Assembly (NCBI GenBank): GCA_946622085.1
Contig: CAMOPD010000002.1
Coordinates: 1-41,926 of the forward strand
From: an uncultured Prevotellaceae bacterium
Lineage (GTDB): Bacteria > Bacteroidota > Bacteroidia > Bacteroidales > Bacteroidaceae
Length of the DNA stretch: 41,926 nt
Direction: 5' to 3'
The notes under the pieces are model-generated. The model was not told where the DNA came from, searched no databases, and saw nothing but the letters and a program-made list of their open reading frames with translations. This document shows positions 28,947 through 37,283 of the stretch, in pieces (the first letter of the stretch is position 1; every line of letters begins with the position of its first letter). Position numbers and translations under genes: made by a program.

Positions 28947-31208
28947 ATGAAGAAACTATTCCTTTCGGCAGTCGTGGCTATGGCTTGGCTGACTGCCGCT
29001 ACCCAGACTACGCCCGTCTATCTGGACGAAAGCCGACCCGTGGAAGAGCGTATCGACGACGCGCTGAGCCGCATGACGCTCGACGAGAAGATAGCCGTCA
29101 TCCACGCTCAGAGCAAGTTCTCATCGCCCGGCGTCCGACGGCTGGGATTCCGCGACTTCTGGACCGACGACGGGCCTCACGGCGTGCGCCCCGACGTGCT
29201 CTGGGACGAATGGGAGCAGGCCGGACAAACCAACGACTCGTGCGTGGCCTTCCCCGCGCTGACGTGCCTGGCCGCCACGTGGAACCCCGCCCTCGCGCGC
29301 CTCTACGGAGTGAGCCTTGGCGAAGAGGCCCGCTATCGTGGCAAGGACATGATTCTCGGCCCCGGCGTCAACATACTGCGCACGCCGCTCTGCGGCCGCA
29401 ACTTCGAGTATATGGGCGAAGACCCCTTCCTCGCTTCGCGCATGGTGGTGCCCTATGTGCAGGGCTTGCAGTCGCAGGGCGTGGCTGCCTGCGTGAAGCA
29501 CTACGCGCTGAACAACGATGAAGACTTCCGCCATCAGGTGAACGTCATCGTCGGCGACCGTGCCCTCCACGAAATCTATCTCCCAGCCTTTCGCGCTGCC
29601 ATCGTCGAGGGCGGAGCGTGGGGCATCATGGGAGCCTACAATCTCTATCAGAACCAACACAATTGCCATAATGCCACGCTGCTCAACAAGATTCTGAAGG
29701 GCGACTGGCAGTTCGACGGCGTCGTGGTGAGCGACTGGGGCGGATGCCACGACACCTACGAGGCCGTGCACAACGGGCTCGACATGGAGTTCGGCACCTG
29801 GACCGACGGACTCACCATGGGCGCCACCAATGCCTACGACATGTATCACCTGGCCAACGCCTACAAGCAGGGCATCAAGGAGGGAAAATACACCACCAAG
29901 GAGCTCGACGAGAAGGTGCGCCGCGTGTTGCGGCTCTTCTTCCGCACCACTATGAACCGCCAGCGTCCGCTGGGCTTCCTCTGCTCGGAGAGCCATTACG
30001 AGGCCGCGCGGCAGATAGCCACCGAGGGCATCGTGCTCCTGCGCAACGAGCGGGTGGGGGGCAGGAAAGGCGCGCCCGTGCTGCCGCTCCGTCTGTCCAC
30101 CATGAAACGCCTGTTGGTGGTGGGCGAGAACGCCATCAAGATGATGACCGTGGGCGGCGGCTCGTCGTCGCTCAAGGTGCAGCGCGAGGTGCTGCCCCTC
30201 GACGCCCTGCAGCAGCTGTGCGCCAGCCAGGGCGTGCAGTGCGACTACGCCCGTGGCTACGTGGGCGACACCGTCCAGAGCTACAACGGAGTCACCGTGG
30301 GGCGCAGCCTCTACGACCTGCGAACGGCGCAGGAGCTCATCAGCGAAGCCGTGGAGAAAGCCCGCGGAGCCGACTGCGTCATAGTCTTCGGCGGGCTCAA
30401 CAAGAGCAGCTATCAGGACTGCGAGGGCACCGATCGCAAGAACTACGGACTGCCTTACGGCCAGGATGCGCTCGTGGAAGCGCTCGCCAAGGCCAATCCG
30501 CGGCTGGTGTTCGTCAATATCTCGGGCAATCCCGTGGCCATGCCCTGGCTGCAGCGCGTGCCCGCGGTGGTGCAGGGCTGGTTCATTGGCTCGGAGGCCG
30601 GTCATGCGCTGGCCGACGTGCTCACGGGCCGCGCCAACCCCTCGGGCAAGCTGCCCTTCACGTGGTGGCAGTCGCTCGGCGACGTGCCTGCCCATCGGCT
30701 GGGGGCCTATCCCGGCACGTGGCGCGCCGACGAGAAGATCATCGACGAGGAGTATAAGGAAGGCCTCTACGTGGGCTACAGGGGCGTCGACCACTTTGGT
30801 GTGAAGCCGCTCTTCGCCTTTGGCCACGGACTGAGCTACACCACCTTCCGTCTGGGCAAGGCTACGGCCAACCGGCCGCGGCTGCACCAGGGCGATAGCC
30901 TCACCTTCAGCATCGACGTCACCAACACCGGCAGCCAAGCCGGTGCCGAGGTGGTGCAACTCTACGTGAGCCACCTGAAGCCAGCCTTGCCACGGCCCAA
31001 GAAAGAGCTCAAGGCTTTCCGGAAGGTGGAGCTGCAGCCCGGCGAGACGCGCCGCGTCAGCCTCACCATCGGCACCGACGCCCTCAGCTACTACGACGAC
31101 CGGCAGCAGCAGTGGACAGCCGAGCCCGGCAGCTACCAGGCGCTCATCGGAACTGCCTCCGACCGCCTCGCCGCCGTCGTCAACTTCACGTTGGAGGCCT
31201 ACAAGTAA
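28947..31208 (+). CDS. GH3 beta-glucosidase (start moved from 28908 to 28947)
   Basis: Signal peptide MKKLFLSAVVAMAWLTA; GH3 motifs RPVEERIDDALSRMTLDEKIA, catalytic VVVSDWGG, GHGLSYTTF and C-terminal FnIII-like domain. The extra N-terminal residues of the ORF track come from the upstream repeat. Confidence 0.93.
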   Translation: MKKLFLSAVVAMAWLTAATQTTPVYLDESRPVEERIDDALSRMTLDEKIAVIHAQSKFSSPGVRRLGFRDFWTDDGPHGVRPDVLWDEWEQAGQTNDSCVAFPALTCLAATWNPALARLYGVSLGEEARYRGKDMILGPGVNILRTPLCGRNFEYMGEDPFLASRMVVPYVQGLQSQGVAACVKHYALNNDEDFRHQVNVIVGDRALHEIYLPAFRAAIVEGGAWGIMGAYNLYQNQHNCHNATLLNKILKGDWQFDGVVVSDWGGCHDTYEAVHNGLDMEFGTWTDGLTMGATNAYDMYHLANAYKQGIKEGKYTTKELDEKVRRVLRLFFRTTMNRQRPLGFLCSESHYEAARQIATEGIVLLRNERVGGRKGAPVLPLRLSTMKRLLVVGENAIKMMTVGGGSSSLKVQREVLPLDALQQLCASQGVQCDYARGYVGDTVQSYNGVTVGRSLYDLRTAQELISEAVEKARGADCVIVFGGLNKSSYQDCEGTDRKNYGLPYGQDALVEALAKANPRLVFVNISGNPVAMPWLQRVPAVVQGWFIGSEAGHALADVLTGRANPSGKLPFTWWQSLGDVPAHRLGAYPGTWRADEKIIDEEYKEGLYVGYRGVDHFGVKPLFAFGHGLSYTTFRLGKATANRPRLHQGDSLTFSIDVTNTGSQAGAEVVQLYVSHLKPALPRPKKELKAFRKVELQPGETRRVSLTIGTDALSYYDDRQQQWTAEPGSYQALIGTASDRLAAVVNFTLEAYK

Positions 31209-31300
31209 TAGCAGAGCTACGAGTTCAGAGGCGTGATAACTATTCGTGCTTAAGAAAACAAATCCATTCCCGCTGTTTACATTCGGTAGTGGGTTTGTCT

Positions 31301-31345
31301 GTTTCCACATAGGGGCGTGCCATCGGCACGCCCCTATGTGGAAAC
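31301..31345. repeat. Perfect palindrome, 21-bp arms with 3-nt loop
   Basis: GTTTCCACATAGGGGCGTGCC-ATC-GGCACGCCCCTATGTGGAAAC; no downstream U-tract. Confidence 0.9.
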
Positions 31346-31364
31346 GTGCTAAACAACCCATGGA

Positions 31365-31600
31365 GATGCTCTTGGTTTTGTAAAATAATTTCATAACTTT
31401 TTCACCCCTTCCAGCACCCTTCCGTAAAGTGCTGAAAATCAGTATCGGGAAGTGAGAACGCCACTTACGATGAGTAAGCACGCCACTCACGCCTCGTAAG
31501 CACGCCATTTACTCATCGTGAGTGGCGTGCTTACTAAATGGAAATGAACGGGCGCATCCCTATTATGTAAAAATAATTCAAAGTAAATATAGCTGTCATC
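31365..31600 (-). repeat. Dispersed intergenic repeat element, copy B (84-bp core 31452-31535), inverted relative to copy A
   Basis: Reverse complement of the core differs from copy A at 5 of 84 positions by manual alignment; flanks (GTAAAATAATTTCATAACTTTTT, CGTAAAGTGCTGAAAATCAGTAT) align with copy A. Confidence 0.85.
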
Positions 31601-31758
31601 CTGGCGGCTGATTCCTGTTGATGTGTGGTGATATGGTGGTGTTTTCGTTGGCGCCGGGGTAAAGGTGGTGAATAATGACTTCCCCCTCAGCTGATTTCTC
31701 GTCTCGCCGTAGCTCGAACTATCTGCGAGTTTTTTTTGCCCGTTTCCTTTTTTATTGT

Positions 31759-31767
31759 TATATTTGC
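31759..31767 (+). promoter_or_regulatory. -7 box TATATTTGC upstream of the regulator
   Basis: Matches TAnnTTTGC, 26 bp upstream of the ATG at 31793. Confidence 0.6.
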
Positions 31768-31792
31768 GTCGAATTGTTTTTCCCCCTGTGCC

Positions 31793-33427
31793 ATGAGAAA
31801 ACTCCTGATAATGCTTTTCTGTGGGCTGTGCCTCTCGGCGGGTGCCCATCAGCGCATGCTCGACTCCATCTATCGGCAGCTCGACGAGGCCATCGGGCTC
31901 AGTGCCACGTATGTGGCCGAGAAGCAGAAGGCCATCTCGGGCTTGCGCCGACGGCTGGCAGCGGCTGGCAGCGACGGCGAGCGCTATGTGCTGTCGCGCC
32001 AGCTCTACGACGAATACATGCCCTACGTCACCGACTCGGCCATCGTCTACGTGCAGCTGGCCGCCACGCTGGCCGAGCGCATGGGACGGCCGTCGACGGC
32101 GGGCGAGTGCCGGGCGCTGCTGGCGCTGCAATGCAGCAATTCGGGCATGTTCGACGAGGCGCAGGCGGTGCTCAGGATGGTAGACCCCGCGAGGCTCGAC
32201 ACGGCAGCCCTGGGGCGCTACTACGAGGCCTGCCACCACGTCTACGGCGAGCTGGCGTTCTACTCGCGTGTGCCCGACATGAAACGGCTCTATGAGCAGC
32301 GGGCGGCGGAGTATGGTGAGAGGATGCTCGCCGTGCTGCCGCCGGAGAGTGATGCGAGCATCGTGGAACGCGAGCGCGCGCTGCTCAATGCGGGGCGGCT
32401 GAGGGAGTCGATGGCGCTCAACGACGCGTGGCTGCGGCAGGTGGAACCCGGCAGCCACCGCTTTGCGCTGACGGCCCTCTACCGCTATCTGGAGTATAAG
32501 GCGGCGGGCGACACGGTGCAGATGATGCGCTGGATAGCCGAGTCGGCGCTGGCCGACGTGCGCAATGCCGTGATGAACCAGGGCTCGATGTGGGAGATTG
32601 CCAACCAGCTGATGCTGCAGGGCGACAACGAGCGCGCCTACCGATATGTGAGCTTTGCCAGCGACTGCGCCAACCGCTTCGGCTCGCGCGTGCGCAACTG
32701 GCAGCTGTCGCCCTTGCTTACCGCCGTCGACCGCAACTGGCAGTTGCACAACGGGCGCACCACGCGCCAGCTGCGATGGATGCTCGCGGCCATCAGCGTG
32801 CTGGCCTTGCTGGTGGTGGCCATGCTGCTCTACGTGAACCGGCAACGGCGCAAACTGGCCGACGCGCGCGACGAGCTGCACCACTCGAACGTGCAGCTGA
32901 GAGACAGCAATGAACAGCTGCGACAGCTCAACGAACGGCTCTCGGGGCTCAACGGGCAGCTCTCGGAGGCTAACCGGGTGAAGGAGGCTTACATTGGCCG
33001 CTTCCTGCGACTGTGCTCGCTCTACATAGACAAGATGGACCAGATGCGCAAGCGTGTGAACAAGATGCTGAAGAACCGCGACTTCGAGGAACTGCAGAAG
33101 CTGGCACGGTCGGTAGAGATGAAAGACCGCGAGCTGGACGAGCTCTACGAGAACTTCGACTCGGCCTTCCTGCAGCTCTTCCCGCATTTCGTCGACGACT
33201 TCAACGCGCTGCTCAGGCCCGAGGAGCGCATTGTGCTCTCGGCGAAAAACCGGCTGAACACCAGCATTCGCATCTTTGCGCTCATCAGGCTGGGAATAGA
33301 CGACTCGTCGAAGATTGCAGAATTCCTGCACTACTCGGTGAACACCATATATAATTATCGTGCGCGCGTGAAGAACGGTGCCCTGGACAATAGGGAGGAG
33401 TTTGAGCAGCGGGTGAAGCGGCTTTGA
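31793..33427 (+). CDS. Membrane-anchored helix-turn-helix regulator, DUF6377/SusR-like (start moved from 31736 to 31793)
   Basis: Signal sequence MRKLLIMLFCGLCLSAGA; helical N-terminal half; TM helix MLAAISVLALLVVAMLLYV; coiled coil; C-terminal RLGIDDSSKIAEFLHYSVNTIYNYRARVKN HTH-like region. Confidence 0.8.
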   Translation: MRKLLIMLFCGLCLSAGAHQRMLDSIYRQLDEAIGLSATYVAEKQKAISGLRRRLAAAGSDGERYVLSRQLYDEYMPYVTDSAIVYVQLAATLAERMGRPSTAGECRALLALQCSNSGMFDEAQAVLRMVDPARLDTAALGRYYEACHHVYGELAFYSRVPDMKRLYEQRAAEYGERMLAVLPPESDASIVERERALLNAGRLRESMALNDAWLRQVEPGSHRFALTALYRYLEYKAAGDTVQMMRWIAESALADVRNAVMNQGSMWEIANQLMLQGDNERAYRYVSFASDCANRFGSRVRNWQLSPLLTAVDRNWQLHNGRTTRQLRWMLAAISVLALLVVAMLLYVNRQRRKLADARDELHHSNVQLRDSNEQLRQLNERLSGLNGQLSEANRVKEAYIGRFLRLCSLYIDKMDQMRKRVNKMLKNRDFEELQKLARSVEMKDRELDELYENFDSAFLQLFPHFVDDFNALLRPEERIVLSAKNRLNTSIRIFALIRLGIDDSSKIAEFLHYSVNTIYNYRARVKNGALDNREEFEQRVKRL

Positions 33428-33603
33428 GCGGGGCGCGGGGCTGGGGGATGCGATTCCCCAAAGCTGCACTCGGCGGGGGGGCTGATAATGGTAAATGGTA
33501 AGCAAAAGGAGGTTTTTCTCTACATTTTTTACATTTTTATGCTTCGTTTCGTTTCTTTTTGTTACTTTTGTAGCCGTAATAACGAACAAAAAAACGAAAC
33601 CAA

Positions 33604-34089
33604 ATGAACAAATTACTCTTGATTTTGCTGTTGGCCCTCTTCGCCAACATCCCTTCGGCACAGGCTCAGCTGCCGGCTGTCACCCTGAAGACGATGGACG
33701 GACAGACCGTGCGCACCGACACCCTGAGCAACGGTGGAAAGCCTTTCATCATTGACTTCTTTGCCACTTGGTGCAAGCCCTGCAACCGCGAGCTCGACGC
33801 CATTGCCGAGGTGTATGACGAGTGGCGCGAGGAAACGGGCGTGAAAATCTTTGCCGTCTCCATAGACCAGGCGCAAAACGTGAACAAGGTGAAGCCGCTG
33901 GTGAACAACCACGGCTGGGAGTACGACGTGCTGCTCGACCCCAACGGTGACTTGAAGCGTGCACTGGGCATACAGATGATTCCCTTCGTAATCGTGTGCG
34001 ATGGACAGGGAAACATGGTCTATAAGCACAACGGCTATACCGACGGGGCGGAGACAGAACTGATAGAGAAGGTGAGGGAACTACTGTGA
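33604..34089 (+). CDS. TlpA/ResA-like thioredoxin family protein
   Basis: Signal peptide; FIIDFFATWCKPCNRELDAIAEVYDEW with WCxxC active site. Confidence 0.92.
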   Translation: MNKLLLILLLALFANIPSAQAQLPAVTLKTMDGQTVRTDTLSNGGKPFIIDFFATWCKPCNRELDAIAEVYDEWREETGVKIFAVSIDQAQNVNKVKPLVNNHGWEYDVLLDPNGDLKRALGIQMIPFVIVCDGQGNMVYKHNGYTDGAETELIEKVRELL

Positions 34090-34127
34090 GCTCCTGCCAT
34101 CCCCGAACTAACAACAAACGCTGAATC

Positions 34128-35780
34128 ATGAACCATGAATTAAGAAAAGCCTTCCTTCTGCTCGTTCTTGCCTCCATGTCGTGGGATGCAGCAAGAGCGC
34201 AGGCCACCTTCTCAGGCAGTGTGCAGAGCGACATGCTCATTCCGCAGACTGACGAGAAGATAGGGGCAGAGAAGAAAGAAGACTTCCAGACCAACACGTA
34301 TGCCGACCTGCAGTTGCAGAGCCGCTATGTGGATGCCGGGGCAAGGGTGGAATATCTGGAACACCCGCTGCCGGGCTTCGAGAACGACTTCAAGGGCTGG
34401 GGCGTGCCGAATGTCTGGGTTAAGGGCAAGCTGGGCAACAACGAACTCACGCTGGGCACGTTCTACGAGCAGTTTGGCTCGGGCTTCATCCTGCGCACCT
34501 ACGAGGAGCGCTCGCTGGGCATCGACAACTCGCTGCTCGGCGGACGGCTGTTGCTGAAGCCCACCGACGGCGTGGTGCTGAAGCTCCTGTCGGGAAAGCA
34601 GCGCAGGTATTGGGACTGGAACAAGTCGCTCGTCAGCGGTGCCGACGCAGAGGTGAGCCTCGACCGATGGATTCCGGCCATGCAGCAGTCGGGCACGACG
34701 TTGACGCTTGGCGCTTCCTGGGTGAACAAATATGAGAAGAACGAGAGCAGAATCTTCGTTGACAACACCCACTACATACACTTCCCGAAGTTTGTCAACG
34801 CCTGGGATGTGCGCGCCAACCTGAACCACGGCGCGTGGAACGTGCTGGCAGAATACGCCCAGAAGACGGCAGACCCCTCGTTTGCCAACGGCTACGTATT
34901 CAAGAACGGGACGGTGGCCATGCTTTCGGGCTCCTACTCCGACAAGGGGCTGAGCGTGCTGCTGCAGGCCAAGCGCTCGGAGAACATGTCGTTCAAGAGT
35001 GCCGACGTGACAGGCATCTCGTCGGCCATCAACCATCTGCCGGCCTTCACGCAAGACCAGACCTACGCCCTGGCCGCGCTCTACCCCTACGCCACGCAGC
35101 TGGCCGACGGCGAATGGGCCTATCAGGCTGAGCTGGGCTACAACTTCAAGCGCAAGACGGCACTCGGCGGAAAATACGGAATGAACGTCAAGGTGAACTA
35201 CAGCCTGGTGAGAAGCATCCCCCATGAGTTTGCCGACGGACAGCAGCGCCGCTCGCTCGCAGGCATCACTTTCTACGACTACAACTCGCCCTTCTTCAAG
35301 TGGGGCAACACCACTTTCTATCAGGACCTGAACATCCAGCTGTCGCGCCGCATGAGCCGCGACTTCCGACTGAACCTGATGTATATGAACCAACTCTACA
35401 ACAAGTCGGTCATCGAGGGCGAAGGGGGAACGATACGCTCCAACATCTTCATTGCCGACGGCAAGTATCAGTTCTCGAAGAAGACCACGCTGCGCTGCGA
35501 ACTGCAGTATCTCACCACCAGAGAAGACCAAGGCGACTGGGCCTTCGGACTGATGGAACTCTCGCTCGTGCCGCATTGGATGATTACGTTGAGCGACATG
35601 TGGAACTGCGGAGACACCGATACGCACTACTATCAGGGGCTGGTCACCTACAACGCCGGCAGCCACCGCATTCAGGCGGGCTACGGCCGCACGCGTGCAG
35701 GATTCAACTGCTCGGGAGGCGTCTGCCGATATGTGCCGGCTCAGAAGGGCTTCACCATTTCGTATAACTACAATTTCTGA
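34128..35780 (+). CDS. DUF6029-like outer membrane beta-barrel protein
   Basis: 550 aa; FSGSVQSDMLIPQ...GNNELTLGTFYEQFGSGFILRTYEERSLGIDNSLLGGR; beta-rich with C-terminal FTISYNYNF. Confidence 0.75.
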   Translation: MNHELRKAFLLLVLASMSWDAARAQATFSGSVQSDMLIPQTDEKIGAEKKEDFQTNTYADLQLQSRYVDAGARVEYLEHPLPGFENDFKGWGVPNVWVKGKLGNNELTLGTFYEQFGSGFILRTYEERSLGIDNSLLGGRLLLKPTDGVVLKLLSGKQRRYWDWNKSLVSGADAEVSLDRWIPAMQQSGTTLTLGASWVNKYEKNESRIFVDNTHYIHFPKFVNAWDVRANLNHGAWNVLAEYAQKTADPSFANGYVFKNGTVAMLSGSYSDKGLSVLLQAKRSENMSFKSADVTGISSAINHLPAFTQDQTYALAALYPYATQLADGEWAYQAELGYNFKRKTALGGKYGMNVKVNYSLVRSIPHEFADGQQRRSLAGITFYDYNSPFFKWGNTTFYQDLNIQLSRRMSRDFRLNLMYMNQLYNKSVIEGEGGTIRSNIFIADGKYQFSKKTTLRCELQYLTTREDQGDWAFGLMELSLVPHWMITLSDMWNCGDTDTHYYQGLVTYNAGSHRIQAGYGRTRAGFNCSGGVCRYVPAQKGFTISYNYNF

Positions 35781-35787
35781 AAGCAAG

Positions 35788-36585
35788 ATGAAAAAGATGC
35801 TATATGCCGTGATGGCGGTCTGCGCACTGATGGCCTGCGACAACATTGCCGAGGACGACCGTCTGATCTATGAACCCCTGCCCGAGGTGAACCGCAGTGT
35901 GCTCATTGAGGACTTCACGGGCCAGCGCTGCGTGAACTGTCCGAACGCGGCCGAGGAAATACACAATCTGCAGCAGGAATATGGCGCCGACGCGGTGATT
36001 GCCGTAGGCATCCACGGAGGCCCCATGGCCGTCTATCCCAATCCGGAGCGCGGCATCGTGGGACTGGCCACTGAGACGGGAGAAAAATACAACGAATACT
36101 GGAAGGTGGAGCAGTGGCCCATGGGCATGGTCAACCGCGGTGGCGTATGCCCCTTCACGGAGTGGAAGGCCCGCGTGCGCGAGGAGCTGCAAAAGAAAGC
36201 GCCCGTGAACATTGAAGTGAACAACACCCCGCCCGACGCCGACGGCAAGACACTCATCTCGGTAAGCGTCGAGGGCGTCAGAGGCAACACCACGGGCAAA
36301 CTCCAGATATGGATGGTGGAGGACAATATCAAGGCCATCCAGCTGATGCCGAGCGGCAGCGCCAATCAGGACTACATCCACCAACACGTGTTCCGTGCCG
36401 CCGTCAACGGCGAATGGGGCGAGGAAATCAGCGTCAGTGAGGGCAAGAGCGTCGGCACGGAGACCACTTTCGCCTTGCAGGCAGACTGGAATCGCGACAA
36501 TCTGAAGATAGTGGCCTTCGTCTATAATGACCAGGGCGTGGGGCAGGTTGTCTGCGTGCCCTTAACAACGAAAATAATTGATTAA
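35788..36585 (+). CDS. Omp28-related outer membrane lipoprotein (start moved to 35788)
   Basis: Lipobox AVCALMACDN; RSVLIEDFTGQRCVNCPNAAEEIHNLQ (CxxC, thioredoxin-like Omp28 family). Confidence 0.85.
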   Translation: MKKMLYAVMAVCALMACDNIAEDDRLIYEPLPEVNRSVLIEDFTGQRCVNCPNAAEEIHNLQQEYGADAVIAVGIHGGPMAVYPNPERGIVGLATETGEKYNEYWKVEQWPMGMVNRGGVCPFTEWKARVREELQKKAPVNIEVNNTPPDADGKTLISVSVEGVRGNTTGKLQIWMVEDNIKAIQLMPSGSANQDYIHQHVFRAAVNGEWGEEISVSEGKSVGTETTFALQADWNRDNLKIVAFVYNDQGVGQVVCVPLTTKIID

Positions 36586-36597
36586 ACAATAATGCTT

Positions 36598-37230
36598 ATG
36601 AAGAAATTATTTACACTTTCCATGGTGCTCTTGCTTGCCATGCAGGTAGCAGCCCAGAAGTTTGAGTTCAAGTACAACGGCGAAGTGCTGGCCGACGGCG
36701 CCACGCTGACCATCAATGCCGAAACCGACATGTTCGGCGAATTGGCCTGCGAGACGAATCCCTCGTCAGGCTCTGGTGACGGCCTCGTCGTTGCAGGAAA
36801 GAATGGAGCCTACATCAGCGGCTCGGCCCACTTGGCCATCTTGGAGCACACCTTCAAGGCCAAGACCGTTCAGTGGTGCATGGGCGGATCGTGCGAACCC
36901 ATGAAGTCGGTCACCGAGCTCGACAAGACTTTCGCCGATGCCGCCGTTCCGGTGATGTTCGATGCCTTCACCATCCGCCAGGAAGGCTATCTGCTGGCCC
37001 AGCTCGACGTGACGGTGGGCGGTGAAAGCCAGACGTTGTATATCGAGTTTTCCAATGGCCAGCACGCCGGCGTAGGACAGGTGACAGTAGGCGACGGCAG
37101 TGCCGATGTCTACGACATGAACGGGCGTCAGGTCATGAGGGATGCCAGCCACGCCGACCAACAGGCGCTCAAGCCGGGACTCTATGTCGTGAAAAGTGGC
37201 GGCAAGGCCCGCAAGCTGATTGTCAAATAA
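36598..37230 (+). CDS. Small secreted protein with C-terminal sorting-like tail and CxxxxC motif
   Basis: Signal peptide MKKLFTLSMVLLLAMQVAAQ; QWCMGGSCEPMKS; tail VYDMNGRQVM...LKPGLYVVKSGGKARKLIVK. Confidence 0.8.
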   Translation: MKKLFTLSMVLLLAMQVAAQKFEFKYNGEVLADGATLTINAETDMFGELACETNPSSGSGDGLVVAGKNGAYISGSAHLAILEHTFKAKTVQWCMGGSCEPMKSVTELDKTFADAAVPVMFDAFTIRQEGYLLAQLDVTVGGESQTLYIEFSNGQHAGVGQVTVGDGSADVYDMNGRQVMRDASHADQQALKPGLYVVKSGGKARKLIVK

Positions 37231-37283
37231 GACGAATGTGATTCAACACCAATAGTATTAACTTTTAAAAACCCAGAAGGATT

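Noticed and set aside
25166-33661. Minus-strand ORFs of 784, 795 and 724 aa opposite the SGBP, GH3 and regulator genes
   Set aside because: Antisense shadows of confidently identified plus-strand proteins; the 31487-33661 one also runs through repeat and intergenic sequence.
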